Shown in pieces: positions 1 to 10,149 of a DNA stretch of 64,000 nucleotides (position 1 is its first letter; each line of letters starts with the position of its first letter). Origin of the DNA: Basidiobolus meristosporus CBS 931.73 (taxonomy: Eukaryota; Basidiobolomycota; Basidiobolomycetes; Basidiobolales; Basidiobolaceae); the NCBI GenBank assembly GCA_002104905.1, contig MCFE01000188.1:62001-126000 (forward strand), given 5' to 3'. The notes under the pieces were generated by a model, which saw only the letters and a program-made list of their open reading frames with translations, made no database searches and had not been told where the DNA came from. A program made the translations under genes and the position numbers.

Positions 1-510
1 GTACCGTCAAGTTCTGCTAGTTTGTAAGATCCATTTTTGTTTGCCTGTATGATCTTGTAGGGACCTTGCCATTGCATATCCAGCTTGGATGCCTTGTTTC
101 TTTGGCTTTTTGTGTTGTGAAGTAGTATCAACTCACCTACTTCTAACAATGTTTTTCTTAGGCATTTTTGAGCGTCAAAGTACTCCTTGCCAGCCATTCT
201 GGATTTCTTCAGGTTTTCTATTGCATTCTGTTGCAGAGTGTGTGCTTGTTGAATCTGTTGTACTCTTGCTAGCAATAGCTCTGATGTTGTCATGGTTGGT
301 TTCCATGGGAGGGTAAGCCAATTTTCAAGAGATATGTCTATCAGCAAAACAGCTTCATGTCCATACATTAAAAAAAATGGTGTATACCCTGTACTTCTCT
401 TAACCATAACTATATCAGCCCAAATTGCTGCATGAAAGTTATTTGCCCACTTGTTGGGTTCTTCATAGCTAAGCTTTGCTAATGTGTTTGCAAAAGCAGA
501 ATGTCCACGT
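1..510 (-). pseudogene. Ty3-B pol, integrase C-terminal half (part 1 of a split element)
   Basis: The minus strand reads as a Ty3/gypsy integrase tail. The segment following the catalytic Glu (RGHSAFAN...) is followed by WADIVMVKRSTGYTPFFLMYG, with MQWQGPYKI and NGSYKLAELDGT near position 1. It is the direct continuation of the frame that stops at 7703: removing 511-7702 and one copy of ACGT restores PAERGHSAFAN in frame. The element continues past the left edge of the window. Several frames are needed, so it is a relic. No chromodomain is visible before the edge. Confidence 0.85.
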
Positions 511-1590
511 TGTGGTGGTGTATAAGTCCAAAGGGCAAAATACGGCCAACACTTCTCAAGTGTGAATGTGTGTGGGGTGTTCACTGGGTGCGATAACCTC
601 TGGCAAAAGCTTGCTAGGAATACTGGGTCTTTTGTCTAATCTAATGTGATGGGGGATAAAGCCTCAAGCTTGTCAAGGGAAAACTATTGAACTACAATCC
701 CCAACTTAGTTGGCGTCTTAACAAAAGTTTATAATGGCTTTGACGTCCTTTGAGATGACAATGTACTAAAGCTTCCAAAGTCAAAACAACTGTAAACTCC
801 ACCAACAGGGACTTGATAAGAATGCAGCTTTGACCAATAGTTACAAAGACTGAAAAGTATCTTTGCCTGTACAAGAACAAGCTTGGGAAAACAAACAAAT
901 ATAATAAAATATACCTACTCTGAGTATTCCTCACAAGTAGTGCCTCCAAGGTCAGTTGGCTGTCAGCGCGGTTTCCTGGGAGTGTTGTCAGGTCTGGGTC
1001 AGAAAATAGTGGTAATAGGTAGCGGTGATCTCACTAATCAATAAGTCAGAATATTGGAAGAGGGATGATTTATTTTAAGGGATAGCCTCCCTTATATACT
1101 TTTTTGCTGCTCAAATTCTTGCTAGAAAATACTTTCCGGAAGTTTCCAGAAGGTAGTAGACAGCCAATCATGTCATTGAGTACTAAAAATAGCGCAAATT
1201 CTTGGCAGATTGTTCCATGAGACATAGTAGCACTTAGCCAATCAGGTAGTGGTAATATGAAACCTCTGTGTCATGTGGTTGCCTCTTATGGTAGTAAGAT
1301 GGGAGGGTTATGAAGCCAAGATGGTCACATGACATGGGCACCGTTGGGGTACTTGCCTTATATGGTAACTATCTTATCTTGGCATCTTGGCAAGGAATAG
1401 GAATAGCTTGTGCTATGGGTTAATAGTGACAAATAGTTTGTCAGGTTGCATAGTAATAATCACAAAGACAGAAATAGGAAATATTGCAAATTTGGGATGA
1501 TAATAATATAGGCGGGGTAATCCTTTTTAGGGAAGTGAACGCATAAGAATGAGCACATCTGCCTGTGGGTGTCACTGTGACCCCACTACA
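511..1590 (-). repeat. Ty3-A 3' LTR
   Basis: This is the left copy on the plus strand and the 3' LTR in element sense. It matches 6624-7702 nearly base for base. The differences seen include one A in an A-run near 537 and single substitutions near 592, 744, 1024, 1373, 1415 and 1457. The 85-codon frame inside it (692-949, minus) also occurs in the other LTR and is not regarded as a gene. Confidence 0.95.
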
Positions 1591-1610
1591 TCCACCCCCC
1601 TCTCAGCTTT
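1591..1610 (-). other. Ty3-A polypurine tract
   Basis: Directly internal to the 3' LTR, the minus strand reads GCTGAGAGGGGGGTGGA and then the LTR start TGTAGTGGGG. A purine run abutting the 3' LTR is the usual primer for second-strand synthesis in LTR elements. Confidence 0.8.
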
Positions 1611-1629
1611 GAACTCAGGTCAAAGCAAA

Positions 1630-4600
1630 CTAAATGTGATGTGTGAAATTCCGGTGCTTGAATAGCTTAAGTCTGTTTCCTGCCACAGGTGCTCTCAGCG
1701 GTGTTTCATCAAGTTCAGACAGGTAGTAGCTTCCATTTCCAATCACCTTAGAGATAATATATGGGCCAGACCACTTATTGTCAAATTTGTGACTCCACTG
1801 CTTGTCTAAAGTGGAATCATAGAGCAGTACTGGATCTCCTTGCAGTAATGGCTTTGGTCTAAGGCTATGTGACTTGTCAAATGGTTCCTTGTTCTGAAGT
1901 CTTGTCTCTTTGAGTTTAGCAGCTGCTTGGGTAATATCAAGTTCATGGTGATCAAGCTGTTTGATGCATGTAGTCAGTAGTTCTTCTGTACTCATTGTAG
2001 TCCTCCACTCTAGCATGTTCCAGGATGTTGAGTCAAGCTCTATGGGGAGAATGCAATTGTGTCCATAAAGCAATTTGAATGGAGATAGGCCTGTGCTGCG
2101 TTTTGTAGTGATTCTATCTGCCCAGAGTGCTAGATGAAGTTGTCTAGGCCACTGTAGTGTCATGTTGTTGCAGCTCTTGACTAGGGAGTTAACTAAGGGG
2201 CCATGGCCCCTTTCAACCATTCCATTGGCCTGTGGGTGATACACGGTGGTGAAAGCAATATGAATCTTGTACTGTGAGCAGAGTTCCTGGATCATATTTG
2301 AAGTCATTTCTCCTCGGTCAGCAACAAATTGGCTGATGCAGCCAAATCTGCATATTATATCTTCAAGAATAAATCTCCATATGGTGTGGCTTTTGTTATT
2401 GGATAGGGCTCAAGCTTCTACCCACCCACTCAGATCATCTCTGGCAACAACAAGGTACTTCTTGGTTCCAGCAGTTGGCATGTGGACCAGGTCAATGCCA
2501 ACCTTCTGCCATAAACAAGGTGTGTAGGTTGGATGGAGCGGCTCCTCATATCTCTTAGTTGACCTTCTTTGGCAAATGTCACAAGATTCAACAAAGTGTT
2601 GGACATCATGATACATATGCTCCCAGTAGTATCTACTGGAAACAACATTGTAAGTGGCGTCTCTGCCTCTATGGCCACCGGGTCTTCCTTCATGAAGGCT
2701 TGACATAATAGTCAGTTGTTCCTGGGGCTCAACTATAACTCTCCTTGGTGTCTGTCCAGGCTTTACTCGTTTGAAGAGGAGGCCATCCTTTATGTAGAAA
2801 TGATGGGCCTTATTCCTGAGCTTTCTGAAATCAAGTGAGCTCATTCCTGGTGGCTTCTCTAAGGTTCTCAGATAGTCTTGAATGGTGTTCCACGTAGAGT
2901 TGCTGGGCTTCTTCACATGTAGTTGTTGGATTTCTGCATCAATCATGTCATCAAAGTCAGGGTCCATATCTTGAGACAACTGTGGTCCCTTCCTAGAGAG
3001 TGCATTGGCCACAACATTTGTCTTGCCAGGGATATGTCTGACCTCAAAGTCAAACATTTTCAGCCATGCCATCCACCGATTTGTGGCATCATCAGGTAGG
3101 TCAGGCTTGTTGATCATTCCTATAAGTGGCTTAGCATCTGTCTCCAGGATGAAATGTGTCATGTAAAGTTGTGATTTCAGCTTTCTCAGCATCTTCACAA
3201 CTCCTAGTAGCTCTCTCTTAATCTGTGAGGATCTTTGTTCTCTAGGAGAGAAGAGGCAGCTCTCATATCTGCAGGCATAGCGGTTGCCATCTTCATCATC
3301 TTGGCCAAGTAGTGCTGCAGCTTCTATAGGGCTTGCATCCACTGTCAAGATAGGTGGGCATTCAGTGCTCTGATAGTCAAGAGGTCTCAGAACTGGTGGA
3401 GATACTAAGGCCTCTTTTAGTAATTGCATGGCTTCTTCTTGCTCTTCTCCCCAGTTAAATGGGGCATTCTTTCTCTGTAGTTGGTAGATTGGATCTGCTA
3501 TCACAGAAAATCTTGGGATCCAGATCCTAAAGAACCCACAAGCTGCCACAAAGCCACAAGCTTGTGTTAGATTTGTGGGGGTAGGCCAGTTGCATATTTT
3601 TTGTGTCTTGGAGTCTCTGGGTGAGCGACCAAAGGTGTTGCATTTTTGTCCAACAATGGATATCTCTGATACACCAAAGCTGCTTTTCTCACCACTGATG
3701 GTGAGTCCAGCTTCTTCAATGGCTCCTAATATGGCATCATTGTCTGAAATATGGTCATAGACAAACTTTCTTACTCCAGGCATAACTTCAGTTGTGTCCC
3801 GGAGTTCTGGTCCTTTGATGCCTATGTCATCAACAAAGACAGCAAGTTTCTCAGGTATAAACTGGTTGAGCACATTTACCATGCATCTCTGGAACTGAGC
3901 CACGGAGTTTGTTGCCCCTTGGCTAAGTCTTGTCATTCTTAACAGTCCAAATGGTGTCTGGAGTGCAAACATCTCTCTTGATGTCTCATCTAGGGGGATC
4001 TGGTCATATCCTGAGTAGAGATCATATGTTGAGTAGATGGAGTGACCACTTAAGCTTTCTGCAAAGTCATCAATAGACGGAGGTATTGTGGCATCTCTGA
4101 TGGTGACAGCATTTGCAGGTTGCATGTCTTGAATGAATTGGAGCTTCCCATTCTTCTTTTTGGTCACAAACCATCTGTTAGCATAAGGTCCATGGCAAGG
4201 TTCTAGGATACCAGCTTCAATCTTCTTCTTAAGTAGGTCATGCACATCAGCTTAGAGTCCTCTAGGTAGTGGGTAAGGGTTAAATGACCAGGGTGTGTGG
4301 GGCACTGTATGAATCTTGATAGGTTTTTCAACCGATGTCTTTAAGAGTCCCATCTCCTTGTCATTATATGAGAAAACCTTATCATGCCTTTTCAGGGTTT
4401 CTTCAAGTAGTAAGATCTCCTCTGGTGTTAGGTTTCCATCACCAATGATAAGTTGCTTAAGTCTCTCAGGTGTGAGTCGTATATCTTCTGGTGTTCTCTC
4501 TGGTGATCTGATGTAATCAGCAGGTTGAGATCCATCAGTTAAAGGCAAAAGTGATGGTCTAATCTTCTGTTCCACTGTCTTGTATTTTGTGCAAACCATA

Positions 4601-4713
4601 GCTGTCTGCTCCCGTATACCTAATGAGCAGCTCCAACTGTTAGGGTGTATACTGTCAGGCTCCTCATCTTCTTCTATAACAAGATGTGTCGTCTGGCAAG
4701 CGGTATGTGTCCT
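1630..4713 (-). pseudogene. Ty3-A pol (RT, RNase H, integrase) with two internal stops
   Basis: All three long frames (4599-4252, 4245-2410, 2307-1630) share one reading frame with each other and with gag-PR. They are broken only by TAA at 4252-4254 and TGA at 2410-2412. RT shows DLYSGYDQ and the active-site FVDD (near 3830). RNase H shows LTVDAS, the Glu in KRELLG, and ETDAK. Integrase has an HHCC finger (HEGRPGGH then CDICQ), the first Asp in VGIDLVHM, the second in VADRGE and the Glu in MVERGH. The C terminus, FKHRNFTHHI, has no chromodomain. The polyprotein would copy and integrate the element. The stops make this copy unlikely to act alone. Confidence 0.92.
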
Positions 4714-6483
4714 CTAATTGTTGGGTGTTACCCCACAGAATGTTGACTGTAGTCCTGGGTTGGATCCTTGTATAGTGTACCACACTGACCCATCAGAATA
4801 GTTGGTAGTTGTAGCCTTAGTACTGGTCTCCCATGGTCTGCCTACCAGAAGGTCAAAGTTTGCCTTCTGGCAGATAAAGAGGGGAAGCCAGACCTTGATT
4901 CCTTGTAACTCAATAGGGAACTTGTGCACTACACCATAGAGTGGGCTAGATCCTGAGTTTGCATCAGTCATGTTCCATCCAATATCTCTATCAACAGGCA
5001 GTAGCTCCTTGCTTCTAAGTGTCTTCCAGAAGTCTAGCGGCATAACACAAATCTCCAAACCACTGTCAATATGGCAGTCAACAGGGTCATCATAAATATA
5101 CCCTTTCACCACAGCAGTTGCAACTGAGTAAAAGGTCTTATATTTGGTAGCGTTGTCATCTTTTTTGTGGTCTTCATGGTTTGTCTGGATTATATGGGTG
5201 TCCATATGTTCAACAGCTTGTCTTCTTGTTCTAAGCTGCTCATCAAAGGTCTTCCTAACAGACGGTGATACACTCATGATTTCTCCAACTGACAAAGTGA
5301 GGTTCTGCTTCAGTAGTTTCTCAGTAATCAATTGGGGGCTTGAGTAGCCTGCTATCTTTAAGGTCATCTGAAAGTGAGGTAATGGGTCTTGGGTAGGCAG
5401 TGTTCCAGGCCTCTTGTCAATAATAACCTCAGGCTCTTCAAATTGTGGTCTTCTAAGGATGGGTTTGACAGGTTCTTCAGGAAGGTGTTTCTTAGTAGCA
5501 AAGGTGTCTACTTCGTATTTTCTGTTGTCAGGGCTGTTTGGACTCACTGTATGAGTCTCAATAGGGGCATCAACAGTAATCTTTCTAGTTGCTGAGTCAG
5601 ACTTCTGGAAAAGGGCTCTCATTCCACCTCTTTGGAAATTAGTGGGAATCCTTTTTCCGTCCTTATCAGCAAGCATTCGATCAGCATCAAACTGTACTGT
5701 TCCTTCTCTAAGTAGCTGGCTAAGCTCTGAGCATTCATGTCTGGCATGCTGAGTAGAGTCACACCAAATGCAGTGTCTAGGCAGAGCTCTTTGGCCCTCA
5801 GTAGCTACCTTGGCTGAGCCGTTAATCTTGAGGGCTAGCTTTTGTAGCTGTTCAGCAAGTTGGTCAATTCTGTTGGTAGTGTAGGTCTGATTGTCAGCAA
5901 CAGCACTCTTTAGCTCCTTGGTTGGCTGGTCTGGCAGATTAGATGTCAGGAGTCTCATAAAGGTAGAAGTTTGCTTTGCCTCTAGGAGTACACGTTTCAT
6001 CTCTGCAAAGCAAGGAATGCCAGACTTGTCATCCTTGGCTGCATGTAGGTCAACTTTCCTTGCCAATTCCTGGGGAAGTCCTTGTGCAAGGTAAAGTGTC
6101 ATGGTAAACTCAGTTATCGCCTGGGACTCTAGGAGTGGCTTGGCCATATCTTCATATTGTTGAATGAACTCTTCAAGTGGTAGCTTGGAGAGTCCCATCC
6201 TTCCAAAGTGTCTGAGGTCTTCAATTCCATAGTATATCTGGGGTCTGCCATACTTGGTCTGTAGGTAGGTCTTCATTAAGGTCCAGTCAGTCAGAATGTC
6301 TCCTTGTCTGAGAAGCTTGGTAGTAATATCATCAGTACAGTAGTAGGGGAAGTCTTCAGCCATTTCTTGTTCAGATAGGCTGCACATCTTGCAGAGCTTC
6401 TCCCATTTGAATATGAAGCTCTCCACATTCTTTCCATCAAACTGTGGGGCTCCATGTGAAAGTGGTAATGGCATAGAGTTCAT
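4714..6483 (-). CDS. Ty3-A gag-protease polyprotein (589 aa)
   Basis: The Met start lies 141 bp inside the 5' LTR edge. The N-terminal 200 residues are a helical capsid-like region (FIFKWEKLCKMC, WTLMKTYLQTKYG, FIQQYEDMAK). A short amphipathic helix follows (IDQLAEQLQKLALKI), then a CCHC knuckle at about 238-251 (CIWCDSTQHARHEC). A pepsin-like protease with the DSG motif (CHIDSGLEICVMP) sits near residue 470. The frame ends at TAG (4714-4716), and pol continues in the same frame after that codon. Either the stop is a recent mutation of CAG, or Pol is made by readthrough; sequence alone does not decide. Confidence 0.9.
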   Translation of the reverse strand: MNSMPLPLSHGAPQFDGKNVESFIFKWEKLCKMCSLSEQEMAEDFPYYCTDDITTKLLRQGDILTDWTLMKTYLQTKYGRPQIYYGIEDLRHFGRMGLSKLPLEEFIQQYEDMAKPLLESQAITEFTMTLYLAQGLPQELARKVDLHAAKDDKSGIPCFAEMKRVLLEAKQTSTFMRLLTSNLPDQPTKELKSAVADNQTYTTNRIDQLAEQLQKLALKINGSAKVATEGQRALPRHCIWCDSTQHARHECSELSQLLREGTVQFDADRMLADKDGKRIPTNFQRGGMRALFQKSDSATRKITVDAPIETHTVSPNSPDNRKYEVDTFATKKHLPEEPVKPILRRPQFEEPEVIIDKRPGTLPTQDPLPHFQMTLKIAGYSSPQLITEKLLKQNLTLSVGEIMSVSPSVRKTFDEQLRTRRQAVEHMDTHIIQTNHEDHKKDDNATKYKTFYSVATAVVKGYIYDDPVDCHIDSGLEICVMPLDFWKTLRSKELLPVDRDIGWNMTDANSGSSPLYGVVHKFPIELQGIKVWLPLFICQKANFDLLVGRPWETSTKATTTNYSDGSVWYTIQGSNPGLQSTFCGVTPNN

Positions 6484-6603
6484 TTTGGGTAGGTAGGTTG
6501 GTGTTATAGTCTTGATAATATTGGTAGTCTTGTTTCAATAAATGGGTAACGGCTCAAATCTTCAGGTAAATCTTGTTGGGTCCTAGGGAGCTTGTATGAA
6601 CCC

Positions 6604-6623
6604 CCCATGTTGGGTGCCAACTT
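6604..6623 (-). other. Ty3-A primer-binding site region
   Basis: Immediately inside the 5' LTR the minus strand reads AAGTTGGCACCCAACATGGG. TGGCACCCAAC has the TGG expected opposite a tRNA CCA end, 4 nt from the LTR. I cannot name the tRNA with confidence. Confidence 0.6.
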
Positions 6624-7702
6624 TGTGGTGGTGTATAAGTCCAAAGGGCAAATACGGCCAACACTTCTCAAGTGTGAATGTGTGTGGGGTGTTCACTGGG
6701 TGCAATAACCTCTGGCAAAAGCTTGCTAGGAATACTGGGTCTTTTGTCTAATCTAATGTGATGGGGGATAAAGCCTCAAGCTTGTCAAGGGAAAACTATT
6801 GAACTACAATCCCCAACTTAGTTGGCGTCTTAACAAAAGTTTATAATGGCTTTGATGTCCTTTGAGATGACAATGTACTAAAGCTTCCAAAGTCAAAACA
6901 ACTGTAAACTCCACCAACAGGGACTTGATAAGAATGCAGCTTTGACCAATAGTTACAAAGACTGAAAAGTATCTTTGCCTGTACAAGAACAAGCTTGGGA
7001 AAACAAACAAATATAATAAAATATACCTACTCTGAGTATTCCTCACAAGTAGTGCCTCCAAGGTCAGTTGGCTGTCAGCGCGGTTTCCTGGGAGTGTTGT
7101 CAGGTCTGGGTCAGAAAATAGTGGTAATAGGTAGTGGTGATCTCACTAATCAATAAGTCAGAATATTGGAAGAGGGATGATTTATTTTAAGGGATAGCCT
7201 CCCTTATATACTTTTTTGCTGCTCAAATTCTTGCTAGAAAATACTTTCCGGAAGTTTCCAGAAGGTAGTAGACAGCCAATCATGTCATTGAGTACTAAAA
7301 ATAGCGCAAATTCTTGGCAGATTGTTCCATGAGACATAGTAGCACTTAGCCAATCAGGTAGTGGTAATATGAAACCTCTGTGTCATGTGGTTGCCTCTTA
7401 TGGTAGTAAGATGGGAGGGTTATGAAGCCAAGATGGTCACATGACATGGGCACCGTTGGGGTACTTGCCTTATATGGTAACTATTTTATCTTGGCATCTT
7501 GGCAAGGAATAGGAATAGCTTGTGCAATGGGTTAATAGTGACAAATAGTTTGTCAGGTTGCATAGTAATAATCACATAGACAGAAATAGGAAATATTGCA
7601 AATTTGGGATGATAATAATATAGGCGGGGTAATCCTTTTTAGGGAAGTGAACGCATAAGAATGAGCACATCTGCCTGTGGGTGTCACTGTGACCCCACTA
7701 CA
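6624..7702 (-). repeat. Ty3-A 5' LTR
   Basis: This is the right copy on the plus strand and the 5' LTR in element sense. Reading minus, a TATATAA box (7204-7210) is followed after 17 nt by AATAAA (7181-7186), giving compact U3/R signals. Its sequence around these signals resembles LTR-D (11587-12390), so the two families are related. Confidence 0.95.
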
Positions 7703-9158
7703 ACGTTCAGCTGGAGAATTTGCTTGTGGGTGATATGGCATAGTATGTATAAGCTTGGTTCCATGCTTTGTTGCTAGTGCTTGTTTTTCATAAGATCCAC
7801 ATTCTCCATTGTCTGCAATTACATCTTCTTTGAGAAATCTTGCTACTGCTTTTGCATTGGCTTGTTTCAGCATTCTAGCCTCTATCCAACCAGTAAAGTT
7901 ATCACAACAGTCCACCACATACTTATACCCAGCTGTTGCCCTTGGTAAATGTATAATACCTACATGTGCAATTTGCCAAGCATAAGATGTGTATATACTG
8001 TGAAGTGGTTCATGCATCTTTTGGTTGTCTCTTCTTTGACATGGAATACACAATTTCACATATTCTTTTGTGTCAGTGTACAGCATTGGCCAGAAATACC
8101 GTAAGGAGATTTTTGCATATGTTGATGTAATTCCCTTATGACCTCCTGATTTAGATTCATGTAATTCTTGAATGATCTTCTCTTGATCATGCTTGTTATG
8201 TATAAACCGTTGAGGGACTCCATGTTTACTTTTTCTGAAAAGTGTGCCATCATGCAGTATAAACTTCAGAACCTTCCTTTTAAGATTTGTACGTTGATTT
8301 GTGAGAATATCAGCAGGAACTTTGAGTGATGTCAGAAATTCCTTGATTTGTTGATAATTGCTTTGTATCATATGTCTGAATGAGAATCCAAGACTAGTGT
8401 TTTCAAGAAACTCATCAATCTCATCATCATCATCAGTTGAGTACTGTGAGTTTGGTTGCTTTCTATATAAGGCATCAGGTTCTTTGTGATTGGCTCCTGG
8501 TATCTGTTGCAGCGTAAAGTCAAAGATCTGGATGTATGATATCCACCATGCTAGAATAGGATCAGGCAAAAGCTCCAACTTATTCAACATTCCTAATAAT
8601 GGCTTGGCATCAACCTCCAGTGTGAAGTGTACTCCTAATAAGTATGGCCTTAGCTTTTTGTGTACATAGAGTACTCCCAGTGCTTCTTTCTTGATAGATG
8701 GATAGTTAAGCTCATTCCCTTTGAATAGTCTACTAAGATATTTGCAAGGTTGTTGATGATGATCTTTTGAAACTTGAATCATGATTCCACCAACCCCAAT
8801 TCCAGAGCTATCAACTGATACAATGATTGGTTGTGAATCAATTACACTGTAGTCTATAGCTGCTAAGACAGGTGGCTTTGATAATGACTCAAGCAATGTT
8901 GACATAGCATTTGCCTGTTCTTCATGCCATTCAAATTTCTGGTTTTTCTGTAATAACTGAGTCAGTGGCTTAGCAATTTGAGCATAGTTCTTGATCCAGA
9001 TTCTGAATAGACCAGTAAGTCCTAATAGTTGTCTGACTTGATGAATATTCCTTGATGGCTTCCAATTTGGTGCCAATGAAAGTTTTGCAGGATCAGGCAA
9101 TCTCCCTTTTTCAGTAACAAGTTCACCTAGAATGATTGCTTTGTTGTAGCCAAACTTG
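7703..9158 (-). pseudogene. Ty3-B pol: RT end, RNase H and integrase N-terminal part (part 2)
   Basis: One frame runs from about 9100 into the Ty3-A LTR. It starts in the RT connection (LPDPAKLSLAPNW, LLGLTGLFRIWIKNY) and continues through RNase H (VSVDSSGIGVGG, KKEALGVLYV, LEVDAKPLLG). It then enters integrase with an HHCC finger (HESKSGGH, CIPCQRR), DCCDNFTGWIEA, IADNGE and MPYHPQANSPAER. It joins 1-510 once Ty3-A is removed. The 5' side (gag, protease and the RT active site) is missing: at 9158 the sequence switches to a Ty1-A gag start. The protein differs strongly from Ty3-A, so this is a separate family. Confidence 0.9.
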
Positions 9159-9427
9159 GATAGTTAGCTCCATCTGACTTTTTGGCAGAGAAAAAAGTTT
9201 CAGTGATGGCAGTAGTAGACACTGCAGAGAGTGACAGCTTGGGACTCATAACCTGTGGTAAGAGCTTGGAGATATTGGAAGTGATTGGAAAAACAAGTAA
9301 ATACATGGTTTTCACTTAATGATTTATTGCATGTAAAAGTAGTATTTATACTTCTACGTGCTCTTGACATTACAAACACAAAGATTAGATTAAGGAAGGT
9401 CTCAAGAACATGTGTGCAAAGTTTAGA
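9159..9427 (-). mobile_element. Ty1-A fragment: 5' LTR end plus start of gag
   Basis: Minus-strand reading gives part of a Ty1-A LTR (about 9427 down to 9253), the primer site GGTTATGAGTCCC, and gag residues MSPKLSLSAVSTTAITE...SDGANY. These parallel the full Ty1-A at 16656. The fragment is cut in gag at 9158, at a CCAAGTnTGG stretch shared with the Ty3-B sequence. It is cut in the LTR near 9427, where DTX sequence begins. Confidence 0.8.
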
Positions 9428-10149
9428 GCTGTTAGCATGGCAGTATTGTGGCTTACAGCTAGTTCTGTACAATGCTACTATACCAATTTACCAAATGGTA
9501 TTTCCTTTTTTACCTCCCATGGTGCATTTCATATATTCTACTGTAGTATCACCCGTCTTTATTTGCTTACCCACTACTACCTTGGGTATTCCACATATAT
9601 TTCAAATCAAAAAATATTATGACCTGCTGCTTACTAACCTCTGTAAATAAGCACACCCGCAACAATTGACATACTTCTATTACCTCAACTTTACGGCTTT
9701 TTAGTGTGATACTAGCACAGTTGCTATATACCTTGCACTGCTGGTAACATATCCATCTTGCAAACATATGACTTGTGTGGCAAAACTCTGGCTGGGATAC
9801 TTGTAAAGCTCCCTATGCTGTCTGCATGCTTCATAGCTTAGAGGCTTGCTACAATAGCCACGGTCTTTATTCTCTTCTCTTACAGCATATAATAAAAGTA
9901 GTCTTGTCCATGGGGCAAACAGTTTGACTTTTAGCATTGTAATGCTATCATATCACTTTTTGGTCAATACTCATGTAAATTTAAGACAGTCTTGTACTTG
10001 AGACATTGCACCTACATGAATGCAAGATTTAATGATGACCTGCCCATGTAGGCATTGTATGTAAAGTTGTGACACCACATACCCATGTATATGCAACACT
10101 ATTTCCCCTTTGGTTTGATTCACTTCCACATATCTGCCCCCAAAAAATA

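Larger units (their letters stand above)
511..7702 (-). mobile_element. Ty3-A: full-length Ty3/gypsy retrotransposon nested in Ty3-B
   Basis: Two direct LTRs of 1080 and 1079 bp (511-1590 and 6624-7702), each starting TG and ending CA, bound a 5-kb interior on the minus strand. The host copy carries ACGT at 507-510 and again at 7703-7706, a 4-bp target duplication. Gene order in element sense is gag, protease, RT, RNase H, integrase, which is Ty3 order. About 7 differences between the LTRs are visible by eye, so the insertion is young, yet pol holds two stops plus the stop after protease. No env-like frame lies between integrase and the 3' LTR. Confidence 0.95.

Noticed and set aside
692-949. 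An 85-codon frame, repeated at 6804-7061, looked like a duplicated small gene.
   Set aside because: Both lie at the same place within the two Ty3-A LTRs on the strand that happens to be open; the duplication is the LTR itself.
1591-1630. Possible env gene or chromodomain at the end of the Ty3-A pol.
   Set aside because: Only about 40 bp separate the end of integrase from the LTR and the C terminus has no chromodomain pattern.
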